Shown here: one piece after another, positions 16,899-25,323 of the stretch
How positions within the stretch are numbered: the first letter of the stretch is position 1
Layout: each line of letters opens with the position of its first letter
DNA from: Myxococcales bacterium
GTDB taxonomy: Bacteria; Myxococcota_A; Polyangia; Polyangiales; Houyiibacteriaceae
Reading direction: 5' to 3'
Assembly (NCBI GenBank): GCA_024640845.1
Contig: JAHEEE010000031.1
Span: 1 to 44,915, forward strand
Length of the DNA: 44,915 bases
Position numbers and translations under genes: made by a program
Notes under the pieces: model-generated
Told to the model about the DNA's origin: nothing
Database searches by the model: none
Seen by the model: the letters and a program-made list of their open reading frames with translations, nothing else

Positions 16899-17612
16899 TT
16901 GCGCGAAGAGCTCGTAGCGCTTGCAAAACTTGCAGAAATGGATGACTCGGCTCGCGACATCGACGCCGAGCTGAAGCAGATACCGCAGCAGCTCGAAGAG
17001 CTGCGGAGCAGCGTGCAGATGCTCGAGAGCATGCTGGCACAAGAGCGAGAGCAGCTCGCCCAAGCCGAAGCCTTGAAGGTCCAGCAGACCGCCGAGCTCA
17101 AAGAGCGAGGGGAAGGTCTTCAGCGAGCTCGCAAGAAGGTCGCTCAATCCTCGAATATTCGAGAAGCGAACGCAGCCGAGCGCGAGGTCGACGCGAACCG
17201 GCGCGCGATCAAGGAACGTGAGGAAGAGCTCGGCCGCATCGCTGAAACGATTGAAGCGAAGACGGCGTCGCTCGCGGAGCGCGAGAAGGACTTCGAAGAA
17301 GCAAAGGGCGTTCTCCAGACCCAGGAGGAAACCACGAAGAGACGCGTTGCCGAGCTCGAAGAGCAGCGGGCCGGCTTGCTCAACGGTCGCGAGCAGCTCG
17401 TGGCCAAAGTCCCGAAGAACGTCGTGAAACGCTACGAGCGGCTGCGCGGCGGAATTCCAAATGCCGTGATCATCATCAAAGACGGTAACTGCACAGCATG
17501 CCGCATGGCATTGCCCCCCCAGCTCAGCATCGAGCTACAGCGAGCCGACGAGCTGCACCAGTGTCCACATTGCCGACGGATCATCATTCATAAGTCGGTG
17601 GTCGAGGACTAA
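16899..17612 (+). CDS. Coiled-coil C4 zinc-ribbon protein (DUF164/zf-RING_7-like)
   Basis: A 237-residue protein. Residues 1-165 are a long, highly charged coiled coil (ELKQIPQQLEELRSSVQ, repeated KEREEEL heptads). The C-terminus has a four-cysteine zinc ribbon: C198-x2-C201 (CTACRMALPP) and C222-x2-C225 (CPHCRRIIIH). This matches a widespread bacterial family of coiled-coil plus C4 ribbon proteins that has been linked to nucleic-acid or envelope roles, but no firm function is known. The start is TTG at 16899 with GGAGGAG seven bases upstream. It lies between the CAU tRNA and convergent ilvE. The N-terminal sequence MREELVALAKLAEMD is typical of the family. Confidence 0.8.
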   Translation: MREELVALAKLAEMDDSARDIDAELKQIPQQLEELRSSVQMLESMLAQEREQLAQAEALKVQQTAELKERGEGLQRARKKVAQSSNIREANAAEREVDANRRAIKEREEELGRIAETIEAKTASLAEREKDFEEAKGVLQTQEETTKRRVAELEEQRAGLLNGREQLVAKVPKNVVKRYERLRGGIPNAVIIIKDGNCTACRMALPPQLSIELQRADELHQCPHCRRIIIHKSVVED

Positions 17613-17643
17613 CGGGCCGAGCGTGGCACCCCAGCGCGAGTAC

Positions 17644-17666
17644 GTGTGTCGCGACCGATTCTCCGA
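17644..17666 (+). repeat. 23-bp dispersed repeat, copy 2
   Basis: Matches 16500-16522 at 22 of 23 positions. It lies in the 56-bp gap between the convergent zinc-ribbon and ilvE genes, ending two bases before the ilvE stop codon. Confidence 0.7.
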
Positions 17667-17668
17667 AC

Positions 17669-18589
17669 TTAGACGATGGAGAGCCAGCCTTCGTCCGGGA
17701 CGTTCTTGCCTCTCACCGCGTCGAAATACGCCGTTTGCACCTTCTCGGTGATTGGGCCTCTCGAGCCTTGGCCGATTTGGCGATTGTCTAGCTCACGCAC
17801 CGGGGTGACCTCGGCGGCTGTGCCGACCATGAAGACCTCGTCGGCGATGTAGAGCTCATCGCGCGAGATCAGGCGCTCGTGGATCGTCAGGCCCAAGCCC
17901 TGCATGACCCGCATCACGGAATTGCGGGTGATGCCCCCGAGGATCGACACGCCCATCGGGGGGGTGGCGACCTCGCCGTCGCGTACCACGAAGATGTTCT
18001 CGCCCGACGCCTCGCTCACGTAGCCCTGGGTGTCGAGCATGATCGCCTCGTCGTAGCCGATCGCCTGGACCTCGCGCTTCGCAAGGATCGAGTTCACGTA
18101 GTGGCCGTTGATCTTGCCCTTGCTCATCAAGGTGTTGACCCCGGCGCGCTGGAAAGAGCTCACCTTCGCGCGGATTCCGCGCTTGAGTCCCTCTTCACCC
18201 AGATAGGCGCCCCAACGCCACGCGATGACCGACACGTGGGTCGGGTTCGTGCGAGCGCCGAGGCCCATCTCGCCATCACCCATGAAGGCGATCGGCCGAA
18301 GATAGCACTCGTCGAGGCCGTTTTCGCGCACCGTCTGGAGGCAAGCCTCGACGAGCTCCTCTTGCGTGTACGGCATCGGAAGCATGCAGATGTGGGCGGA
18401 ATCGAACAGTCGGCGAATGTGCTCTTCCAAACGAAAGATCGCGCTTCGCCCGTCCTCTAGCTTGTAACAGCGAATCCCCTCGAAGACGCCCAGCCCATAG
18501 TGCAGCGTGTGCGTCAATACGTGGACGTTCGCCTGTTCCCACGGAATGAGCTTCCCGTCGAACCAGATCTTGTCCACTTTGTCCACCAT
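17669..18589 (-). CDS. ilvE: Branched-chain amino acid aminotransferase
   Basis: A 306-residue class IV PLP aminotransferase that transfers the amino group between glutamate and the 2-keto acids of leucine, isoleucine and valine. The N-terminus IWFDGKLIPWEQANVHVLTH and FEGIRCY are BCAT hallmarks. The PLP lysine is Lys159 in SKGKINGHY, and the phosphate-binding ends (SEASGENIF, GTAAEVTPV) are present. Length equals E. coli IlvE. The ATG at 18589 has GAGGAG just upstream. It is convergent with the zinc-ribbon gene and divergent from yajC. No other branched-chain genes adjoin, so it is a single-gene unit. A small G/C hairpin (CCCCC/GGGGG, about 18610-18627) lies in its leader region. Confidence 0.93.
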   Translation of the reverse strand: MVDKVDKIWFDGKLIPWEQANVHVLTHTLHYGLGVFEGIRCYKLEDGRSAIFRLEEHIRRLFDSAHICMLPMPYTQEELVEACLQTVRENGLDECYLRPIAFMGDGEMGLGARTNPTHVSVIAWRWGAYLGEEGLKRGIRAKVSSFQRAGVNTLMSKGKINGHYVNSILAKREVQAIGYDEAIMLDTQGYVSEASGENIFVVRDGEVATPPMGVSILGGITRNSVMRVMQGLGLTIHERLISRDELYIADEVFMVGTAAEVTPVRELDNRQIGQGSRGPITEKVQTAYFDAVRGKNVPDEGWLSIV

Positions 18590-18662
18590 GACTCCTCAAC
18601 TCCTAACGCCCCCACCAAGCGGGGGTCGCGCGGTTGTAGCATAAATCCGCAATTCCGCTGAG

Positions 18663-18691
18663 TTGACCCGATTGGGGCCATGGAGTAGAAA
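18663..18691 (+). promoter_or_regulatory. Candidate sigma70 promoter for yajC-secD-secF
   Basis: TTGACC (18663-18668) and TAGAAA (18686-18691) are separated by exactly 17 bp and lie 66 bp before the proposed yajC start. Five of six -35 positions and four of six -10 positions match the sigma70 consensus. Confidence 0.5.
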
Positions 18692-18757
18692 CGCCCGCGC
18701 TTCAGGGGCTCGGATCGCGTTGTGCATCCGGGCTCCAAAAGCATTGAGGGTTCGCCG

Positions 18758-19147
18758 GTGTTGTATTCATTGTTGTCGATTTTGCTTCAGCCCGAGGTCA
18801 GCGGTGGACCTCCCGTTGCCCCGGCACCCGGTGGTGGCGGAGCGCCCGCGCCCGGGCCGATGGGCTGTGGTGGTGGTGGTGTCGAGCAGATCGGCTTCCT
18901 CCTTTTGATGTTTGCGGTTCTCTACTTCTTGATGATCCGCCCACAACAAAAGCGCGCGAAGCAACACGATGAGATGCTCGGCGGTCTCAAAAAGGGCGAC
19001 ATCGTCCGCACCAACGGGGGCATTCGCGGCGAGGTCACCGCGCTCGACGAGCGCGACGTCACCATCGAGATCGCGGACCGCACCCGCATCAAGGTCTTGC
19101 GCAGCCACGTGGCTGGTCTCGACCAAGCTCCCGAAGAAAAAAGCTGA
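18758..19147 (+). CDS. yajC: Preprotein translocase subunit YajC
   Basis: A single-pass inner-membrane accessory subunit of the SecDF-YajC complex, 129 residues from the GTG at 18758, which has GAGGG seven bases upstream; an upstream GTG at 18722 would add 12 residues. The helix IGFLLLMFAVLYFLMIRPQQ and the motif KKGDIVRTNGGIRGEV are diagnostic. Unusually, about 40 residues rich in Gly, Pro and Ala (PAPGGGGAPAPGPMGCGGGG) precede the helix, themselves preceded by a hydrophobic LYSLLSILL segment. Typical YajC begins almost directly with the helix. secD follows after 17 bp. Confidence 0.92.
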   Translation: MLYSLLSILLQPEVSGGPPVAPAPGGGGAPAPGPMGCGGGGVEQIGFLLLMFAVLYFLMIRPQQKRAKQHDEMLGGLKKGDIVRTNGGIRGEVTALDERDVTIEIADRTRIKVLRSHVAGLDQAPEEKS

Positions 19148-19164
19148 ACATACAGGCGAGGATC

Positions 19165-20964
19165 ATGGATCGAGGCTGGTATTTTCGTTTGGCAATCGTC
19201 GTCGGCTCGTCCGTCCTGGGCTTCCTCGCCCTGTGGCCGAGCATCGACCAATGGTTGCCATGCCCGGACATCGTTAAAGAGACCTTCGACAATCAGATCA
19301 ACCCCGGCCTCGATATCAAGGGCGGCCTTCGGTTGATGTATGAGGTCGAGGTCGACGAGTACATTCGCGACCGTCGCGACCGGATCGCCGAGCAGGTACA
19401 ACGCCAGTGCGGCGTGCTCATCGGTATCGTACCCGAGGAAGAGGTCGACGATCTCGACAAGGCGAAGCTCGAAGAGATTCAGCAGCGCTGCAAAGTAGAG
19501 CGCGTCGACAAAGAGGGTGGCGCGGTGCGGGCGATTCGCATCACCTTTTCGAACGAGGCCGATGCGGCCAAGCTGAGCAAGACCTGGGTTGGCGATTACT
19601 TCCGGGATCTTCGCGTCGCGAGCGGCGTCGGTGGCCTCGTGGTCGACCTCCACATGCGCGAGGAGCAGCTGACGAACATGCGCGAAACTGCAGTTCGGCA
19701 GTCCGAGCGCACGATTACCAATCGAATCGATACGATGGGCGTTCTCGAGCCCACCGTCATCGCGCGACCGAACGACGGTGACATCATCATCGAAGTCCCG
19801 GGCGCTCAGGAGGCCTCGTTCGAACGGATCAAGTCGATTATCAGCCGAACGGCGCAGCTAAAGTTCCAAATCGTCGACGATGAGGGCGATTCCCGCTCGG
19901 TGTTCACCGCCCCGCCCGAGGGTGTCTACCTCAACGCCGGCGCGCAGACGTTTGCCGAAGCGTTCGGTGAAGACGCCCGCGACCTGCTCCGCGCATACGT
20001 CGCCACACTACCCGTTCCTGACGATCACGAGATCGTCATCGGCCGACAGCAGGCCGACCCCGAGCGAGGCGGGGAGGGTTGGCGCACCTATTACCTCTAT
20101 CGCATCGCCGGCGCGACCGGTGAAGACCTCGACGACGCAGCGGTGGGCTTCGACCCACAGAGCGGCACACCAGAGGTCGACTTCACGATGAACACTCGAG
20201 GAGCGGCGCGTATGAGCGATCTCACCGGCCGAAACCTCGGCAAACGCATGGCGATCGTCCTCGATGATCGGGTGGAGTCGGCCCCAGTCATCCAGGGCCA
20301 GATCGGCGGTCGCGGCCGTATCACGCTCGGCGCGTACCAGGACCGAAACGAGCTCCTTCAGGAGGCGAGGGACTTGGTCGTCGTGCTTCAGGCCGGCGCG
20401 CTTCCTGCGCCACTTCGGCCTGCCAACGAGCAGCTCATCGGTCCCACCCTCGGTCAGGACTCGGTCCGAAAAGGCGCGGTGGCCGCGCTTGTGGGCGTCT
20501 TCCTCGTGTTGATCTTCATGGCCTTTTATTACGAGGTCGCCGGTCTCGTTGCGGACGCGATGGTGCTACTCAACCTGCAGCTTCTTCTCGGCGTGATGTC
20601 CGGCATCGGCGCAACGCTCACGCTGCCCGGTGTTGCTGCCATCGCGCTCACCGTAGGCATGGCGGTCGATGCCAACGTCCTGATTACCGAGCGCATCCGA
20701 GAGGAGCTCCGGCTAGGCAAGTCCCCGCGCTCCGCGGTTGAACAAGGCTACGCGCGGGCGTACTCGTCGGTTTTCGACAGCCAGCTCACGACGGCGATCG
20801 CCGGCATCGTGCTTTGGCAGTTCGGCACGGGCCCCATCAAGGGCTTCGCAACGATGCTGCTCATCGGCATCGGGACTTCGCTCTTCACCGGAACCTTCTG
20901 TTCGAAGGTGCTCTTCGACTGGCTCGTGCGGGGCGCGCGCGTCCAGCGACTGCGGGTGGGCTGA
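19165..20964 (+). CDS. secD: Protein translocase subunit SecD
   Basis: A 599-residue RND-family membrane protein that uses the proton gradient to help complete protein export with SecF and YajC. The first helix is near residues 8-27, followed by NPGLDIKGGLRLMYEVEVDE, the SecD signature. A large periplasmic P1 domain spans roughly 50-420. Five C-terminal helices then include VGMAVDANVLITERIREEL, which carries the conserved Asp and Arg used for proton transport. The start is ATG at 19165, 17 bp after the yajC stop. secF begins one base after its stop. Length is close to E. coli SecD. Confidence 0.96.
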   Translation: MDRGWYFRLAIVVGSSVLGFLALWPSIDQWLPCPDIVKETFDNQINPGLDIKGGLRLMYEVEVDEYIRDRRDRIAEQVQRQCGVLIGIVPEEEVDDLDKAKLEEIQQRCKVERVDKEGGAVRAIRITFSNEADAAKLSKTWVGDYFRDLRVASGVGGLVVDLHMREEQLTNMRETAVRQSERTITNRIDTMGVLEPTVIARPNDGDIIIEVPGAQEASFERIKSIISRTAQLKFQIVDDEGDSRSVFTAPPEGVYLNAGAQTFAEAFGEDARDLLRAYVATLPVPDDHEIVIGRQQADPERGGEGWRTYYLYRIAGATGEDLDDAAVGFDPQSGTPEVDFTMNTRGAARMSDLTGRNLGKRMAIVLDDRVESAPVIQGQIGGRGRITLGAYQDRNELLQEARDLVVVLQAGALPAPLRPANEQLIGPTLGQDSVRKGAVAALVGVFLVLIFMAFYYEVAGLVADAMVLLNLQLLLGVMSGIGATLTLPGVAAIALTVGMAVDANVLITERIREELRLGKSPRSAVEQGYARAYSSVFDSQLTTAIAGIVLWQFGTGPIKGFATMLLIGIGTSLFTGTFCSKVLFDWLVRGARVQRLRVG

Positions 20965-20965
20965 C

Positions 20966-22099
20966 ATGGAACTGATCAAACCCGGCACCTATATCGACTT
21001 CATGAAGTACCGCGGGCCGGTCATCACCGTCCTCGGTCTCATGGCCCTTTTGAGCCTCGTCTCTCTCTTCTACCCGGGGCCGAACTACGGCATCGACTTT
21101 GCCGGCGGCACCGAGGTACAACTCGCCTTCGATGGGGACACCACCCCAAGTGAAGTGCGTTCGGCGCTCGAGGAAGCGGGGTACTCCCGGCCCGACGTGA
21201 TCAGTGTCGAGGGGAAGCCTAGCGAGTACATCATCCGCGTTCGCGAGGTGTCTTCGCTTCCCGAGAACCAGGTCGACAAGATCCGTGCCTCCGTCGAGAA
21301 CGTGCTTGGCGAGGGGGTGCTTCAAGAGATGAAGGTCTCCCCGGGGGGAGACAAGATCACGTTGCGCGTCTCCGGCGAGGTCCACGAGCAGCAGCTCCAA
21401 GAAGCGCTCACAGCGGGGGGGGCCCACGTTCGCTCGATCAACTCGCTCGCAGGTAGCCGTGATCCTCGATACGAGGCGCAATTGGTGGGCGTTGCAGACG
21501 AGCTGATCGAGCAGCTTCAGGCGCATTTCGGCGAGCGAGCCCCCGCCCACGCCCTTCGGGTCGAGTGGGTCGGTCCGAAGGCGGGCGAGCAGCTTCGTGA
21601 GGCGGCGGTCCAATCGCTCCTCTATGCGATTGCGTTCATCATGTTGTACGTCGCGTTCCGGTTCGACCTTCGCTTCGCTCCCGGGGGCGTCATCGCCATG
21701 CTCCACGATGCGTTGATCACACTGGGCATTTACGTGCTGTTTCAAAAGGAAGTGAACCTCACCACTGTCGCCGCGTTGCTCACCATCATGGGCTACTCGA
21801 TCAACGACACCATCGTCGTGTTCGACCGGATCCGTGAGAACATGGTGCGGGTGCGGGACAAGAGCCTTCGAGAGCTGATCAATGTCAGCACTTCGCAAAT
21901 GTTGTCGCGAACGATCGTCACCTCGCTCACGACGCTGCTCTCCGTGTCTGCGTTCTTCTTCCTCGGAACCGGTGTGATTCGCGACATCGCCTTCGCTCTC
22001 GGCGTCGGCATTCTCATCGGTACCGTGTCGTCGATCTTCATCGCTGCGCCGATTACGGAGCTCATGGACCGGCGCCTGTTCAGTCGCGGCCGAGGCTAG
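20966..22099 (+). CDS. secF: Protein translocase subunit SecF
   Basis: A 377-residue partner of SecD with six predicted helices. The first is GPVITVLGLMALLSLVSLFY, followed by PNYGIDFAGGTEVQLAF, the SecF signature. The later part has the SecF motifs GYSINDTIVVFDRIREN and TTLLSVSAFFFLG. The reading frame remains open upstream into secD, but the ATG at 20966 starts one base after the secD stop (TGA-C-ATG) and gives the standard N-terminus, indicating translational coupling. A somewhat longer periplasmic domain explains why it exceeds E. coli SecF (323 residues). recJ follows after four bases. Confidence 0.95.
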   Translation: MELIKPGTYIDFMKYRGPVITVLGLMALLSLVSLFYPGPNYGIDFAGGTEVQLAFDGDTTPSEVRSALEEAGYSRPDVISVEGKPSEYIIRVREVSSLPENQVDKIRASVENVLGEGVLQEMKVSPGGDKITLRVSGEVHEQQLQEALTAGGAHVRSINSLAGSRDPRYEAQLVGVADELIEQLQAHFGERAPAHALRVEWVGPKAGEQLREAAVQSLLYAIAFIMLYVAFRFDLRFAPGGVIAMLHDALITLGIYVLFQKEVNLTTVAALLTIMGYSINDTIVVFDRIRENMVRVRDKSLRELINVSTSQMLSRTIVTSLTTLLSVSAFFFLGTGVIRDIAFALGVGILIGTVSSIFIAAPITELMDRRLFSRGRG

Positions 22100-22103
22100 C
22101 TCC

Positions 22104-23780
22104 GTGGATCGGTACAGCGTGCGGCCTTCCGATGAACGGGCGGCCGGCATGCTTGCCGACGCATGCGGGCTCGGGCTCAGCGCCGCCCAGGTCCTTCTCC
22201 ATCGGGGGATCCACGAGCCGAACGAAGCACGCCGGTTTCTGGACGCCACGCTCCGAGGCCTGAGCTCGCCTGACCCGATGGCGGACCGCGAGGCTGCCGC
22301 CAAGCGTATCGCGCGGGCCATTCGCGCCGGCGAGCGGATCGTCGTCTTTGGCGATTATGACGTCGATGGCACGACCTCGGCGGTCATCCTCAGCCAACTG
22401 GTCACCGCTCTCGGTGGCGAAGTACGGACGCTGATCGCCGATCGTTTCCGCGGTGGCTATGGGCTCAGCGACGAGGCGCTCGAGCGTTGCCTCGACGAAC
22501 GCCCGGGCTTGCTCGTGACCTGCGACTGCGGGTCTAGTGACCATGCGCGTATCGCCCAAGCTCGTGCCCGCGGGGTCGACGTGATTGTGGTGGACCACCA
22601 CCTCGTCCCCGAAGAAACGCTTCCCGCCTTTGCTTTCCTCAATCCGCATCGACCGGAATGCGGCTTCGCATACAAGGGTTTGTGCAGCGCTGGCCTCGCG
22701 TTTTCGCTCGGTGCCGCGCTCCGCGCCGTGATGAGCGCCGAGCTCGATTTGCGCACATGGCTCGACCTCGTTGCAATCGGCACCATCGCAGATCTCGCGC
22801 CGCTCACCGGCGACAACCGCCGTTTGGTTCGTGCGGGCCTGAGAACGCTCGGCACCGCGCAATCGAGACCTGCACTTCGGGCGATGCGCGAGGCCGCCAA
22901 GATCAGGGAGAGCGCACAGCTGACGTCGCGCGACGTCGCGTTCCGGTTCTCTCCACGCCTAAACGCACCAGGCAGACTCGGTGCGGCCGACCTCACGCTT
23001 CGTTTCTTGATGTCGAAGTCTTCGAAGGAGGCTTGGGGCTTTCTCGCTGACATCGAAGCAAAGAACGACGAGCGAAAAGCGTTGGCGGACAAGGCCACCG
23101 AGGAGGCACTTGCGCAGGCCCGCGAGGTGTACGGGGATTCGCCCGAGCAAGGGATCGTTGTCGCAAGCAGTGACTGGCATCGGGGCGTCGTCGGGATTGC
23201 GGCCGCGAGACTGGTCGACGCGCTGCGCGTCCCTGTCGCGGTCGTCGCGTTCGATGGGGAGCACGGGCATGGCAGCGTTCGGACGACGGCAGACTTCGAC
23301 GTCTACCAAGCGCTCTCTCGATGCGCTTCCGATCTCGGCGCGTGGGGTGGTCACCGGGCTGCTGCCGGGCTCTCGCTAGAGAGACGCGCCCTCGACGCCT
23401 TTCGCGCGTCGTTCGCAGACGCAGCCCCCGCGGGCAGCTTCGCAAAGGCCACGGTAACCGAAGTCGACGTCGAAATCGGTGGCGCTTTTCGCGTTCCCAC
23501 GCTCGAGGATCTGCAGCGCCTGGGGCCGTTCGGCGAGGGTTATCCCGTGCCGACGTTCATGCTCGAGGCACACGTCATCGAGTCCACGGGCGTCGGCGAG
23601 GACGGCGCCCATGCGAAGCTCAAGCTCCGCGTGGGGCAGGATTCGCTCCGCGCGTTCGCGCCGGGCCTCTTCTCGAAGATCGCGGGCCGTCAGGATTTGC
23701 GGCTGGTTGGCGAGATTCAGCCCGATCACTGGATTGGGGGCCAGGCCGTGGAGCTCCTGGTCAAAGACGTGCTGGACTAG
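22104..23780 (+). CDS. recJ: Single-stranded-DNA-specific exonuclease RecJ
   Basis: A 558-residue 5'-3' exonuclease of recombination and mismatch repair. DHH-family motifs are present: FGDYDVDGTTS (near residue 77), VTCDCGSSDHA, VVDHHLVP (the DHH motif) and, in the DHHA1 half, GHGSVRTT and GAWGGHRAAAGLS. A C-terminal OB-like part follows and ends LVKDVLD. The start is GTG at 22104, four bases after the secF stop, so it is very probably the last gene of yajC-secD-secF-recJ. secDF-recJ adjacency is a recurrent arrangement in bacteria. Length is normal for RecJ. Confidence 0.95.
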   Translation: MDRYSVRPSDERAAGMLADACGLGLSAAQVLLHRGIHEPNEARRFLDATLRGLSSPDPMADREAAAKRIARAIRAGERIVVFGDYDVDGTTSAVILSQLVTALGGEVRTLIADRFRGGYGLSDEALERCLDERPGLLVTCDCGSSDHARIAQARARGVDVIVVDHHLVPEETLPAFAFLNPHRPECGFAYKGLCSAGLAFSLGAALRAVMSAELDLRTWLDLVAIGTIADLAPLTGDNRRLVRAGLRTLGTAQSRPALRAMREAAKIRESAQLTSRDVAFRFSPRLNAPGRLGAADLTLRFLMSKSSKEAWGFLADIEAKNDERKALADKATEEALAQAREVYGDSPEQGIVVASSDWHRGVVGIAAARLVDALRVPVAVVAFDGEHGHGSVRTTADFDVYQALSRCASDLGAWGGHRAAAGLSLERRALDAFRASFADAAPAGSFAKATVTEVDVEIGGAFRVPTLEDLQRLGPFGEGYPVPTFMLEAHVIESTGVGEDGAHAKLKLRVGQDSLRAFAPGLFSKIAGRQDLRLVGEIQPDHWIGGQAVELLVKDVLD

Positions 23781-23804
23781 GCGGCGCAACCCGGGTGATG
23801 CGGC

Positions 23805-24584
23805 TTAACGGCCTGTCCACTGAGGCTCGCGCTTCTGGAAAAAAGCCTGGAGCCCCTCCTTGGCGTCCTCGCTGGCCAACAGCGCGTAGAGCTGTTCGCG
23901 CAAGAACGGCAGAGCCTCCGCCGCGGTCATCTCGCGCTGTGCGTTGACCGCATGCAGCCCCATTCGCATCGCAGTCGGAGATTGCTTCGCGAGCTGTCCT
24001 GCCACCTCCGCGATACGCGCGTCGAGCTCTTCATCGGGTACCACCTCGGTGAGAAGCCCGATCTCCTTGGCCTTCTGTGCCGAGATGCGATCCCCGAGGA
24101 GCATCAACTTCATCAGCTCGCGCGGCTGGATCACTCGGCGGAGCACGGCAGTGATCATCATCGGGAAGAGGCCGCGCTTGATCTCCGGTGTGGCCAAGAT
24201 CGCGCTCTCACAGGCGATCGCGAAGTGACAGCAGGCCACGATCCCCATCGCCCCGCCCATCACATAGCCTGGGATGCGCGCGATGATCGGCTTCCGCAGG
24301 TTGTCGAACCGGAGCAGGAGGTCGTCGAACTCGCCCTTCTTCTCGAGCTTTCCGCGCTCCGCCGTCATTCCTTTGAGATCAGCGCCCGCGCTGAAGGCAT
24401 TGCCCGCACCGGTCAGTACGATTACCCGTACCTCGGGGTCCTCCTCGGCATCGTCGAGAGCCCAGAGAAGCTCGTTGACGAGCTCCTGACTCAGGGGGTT
24501 CTTCTTTTCCGGCCTGTTGAAGGTTAGGGTGACGATGTGCCCATCTTGCTGTACGAGAAGGGCTTGGAAGTCGCGATCTTGCAT
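23805..24584 (-). CDS. Enoyl-CoA hydratase/isomerase (crotonase) family protein
   Basis: A 259-residue crotonase-fold acyl-CoA enzyme. The oxyanion-hole segments are clear: NAFSAGADLKGM (about 62-73) and GYVMGGAMGIVACC (106-119). Of the two glutamates used by hydratases, the second aligns with Glu134 (TPEIKRGLFP), but the first aligns with Gly114. A single-glutamate active site is known from delta3-delta2 enoyl-CoA isomerases and other family members, so a classical hydratase is doubtful. It is convergent with recJ (24-bp gap) and divergent from the exported protein at 24705. No other fatty-acid genes adjoin. The exact substrate cannot be named. Confidence 0.85.
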   Translation of the reverse strand: MQDRDFQALLVQQDGHIVTLTFNRPEKKNPLSQELVNELLWALDDAEEDPEVRVIVLTGAGNAFSAGADLKGMTAERGKLEKKGEFDDLLLRFDNLRKPIIARIPGYVMGGAMGIVACCHFAIACESAILATPEIKRGLFPMMITAVLRRVIQPRELMKLMLLGDRISAQKAKEIGLLTEVVPDEELDARIAEVAGQLAKQSPTAMRMGLHAVNAQREMTAAEALPFLREQLYALLASEDAKEGLQAFFQKREPQWTGR

Positions 24585-24627
24585 CGCGGGATTCTTGAGT
24601 GCCGGGTGCCCGATTTCAAGGCGAATG

Positions 24628-24640
24628 ATTGCAGTGCAAT
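24628..24640. promoter_or_regulatory. 13-bp palindrome between the crotonase gene and its divergent neighbour
   Basis: ATTGCAGTGCAAT is a perfect 6-1-6 inverted repeat in the 120-bp divergent gap, 44 bp upstream of the crotonase start. It is a plausible dimeric-repressor operator; the regulator is unknown. Confidence 0.35.
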
Positions 24641-24704
24641 GTCCAGTGGTTGCCGTGATTTCAGCCTCCGGGTAGAGTAGCCACGGACACTGCCGGAGGG
24701 GGCC

Positions 24705-25313
24705 TTGAGCGGTAAACGATTTGCATCGTCGGTTGCGTTAGCGGCAGTGATCACGCTGTCGGCTGCGCCTCGTCCGGCCGATGCGCAGGTCGACCCCGCT
24801 GCGTACGACCAAATCCAGTCGACGCCCAAGGGCACCATCGGCTTGGGCCTCGCCGGCGCGGAGCTAGGTCTGATCATTCCGTCCGCCGCCGGTTTGACCG
24901 AAGTATGGGCGCTTACGGTGTTTCCGGTCGTCGGTGCAACCGGCGGAGCGCTTGCCGGGTACTTCGCGCTCGACAAGCCGGGGCGCGAGAAGGGCTCCGT
25001 CGCAGCGTTGGTCGTCGGGCTCGCAGGGGTGCTGCCGGCGATCTTGGTCACCGTGAAAGGCGTCCGGCGAGAGCGACAGGATCGCTGGGAGCCCACTCCG
25101 CAGCTCGAGATTCGTAGTGACAAAGAGCAGCGCGCATTCGAGGCCGCCGAGGCTGGGCCGGGGCTCCTTCGAAAGACGCGATCGGGCTTTGCCGCGTCGA
25201 TGCCCGGTGTGTCGTTTTCGCGTCGAGAGCCCTCCAGCTCCGAAACCGTCAGGATGGGTGAGCTCCTTGACCGGAACGAGATGCGGCTTTCCCTCGCCTC
25301 TGGCGTGTTCTAG
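24705..25313 (+). CDS. Small exported protein with two membrane segments, unknown
   Basis: A 202-residue protein. A Sec signal peptide is clear (ASSVALAAVITLSAA then PADAQ, cleavage near residue 28). Two hydrophobic, Gly/Ala-rich segments follow, about 68-90 (VFPVVGATGGALAGYFAL) and 99-117 (VAALVVGLAGVLPAILVTV). The remainder is a charged, disordered-looking tail. I recognise no family. The start is TTG at 24705 with GGAGGGGG directly upstream. It ends 10 bp before tilS on the same strand, so it may head the tilS-ftsH run. An alternative frame of tilS overlaps its 3' part but looks non-coding there. Confidence 0.65.
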   Translation: MSGKRFASSVALAAVITLSAAPRPADAQVDPAAYDQIQSTPKGTIGLGLAGAELGLIIPSAAGLTEVWALTVFPVVGATGGALAGYFALDKPGREKGSVAALVVGLAGVLPAILVTVKGVRRERQDRWEPTPQLEIRSDKEQRAFEAAEAGPGLLRKTRSGFAASMPGVSFSRREPSSSETVRMGELLDRNEMRLSLASGVF

Positions 25314-25323
25314 CGTTGGCGAC

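Noticed and set aside
20885-22321. 478-codon open frame antisense to secF
   Set aside because: His/Arg/Asp-rich shadow with no recognisable domain, fully overlapped by the certain secD-secF-recJ genes.
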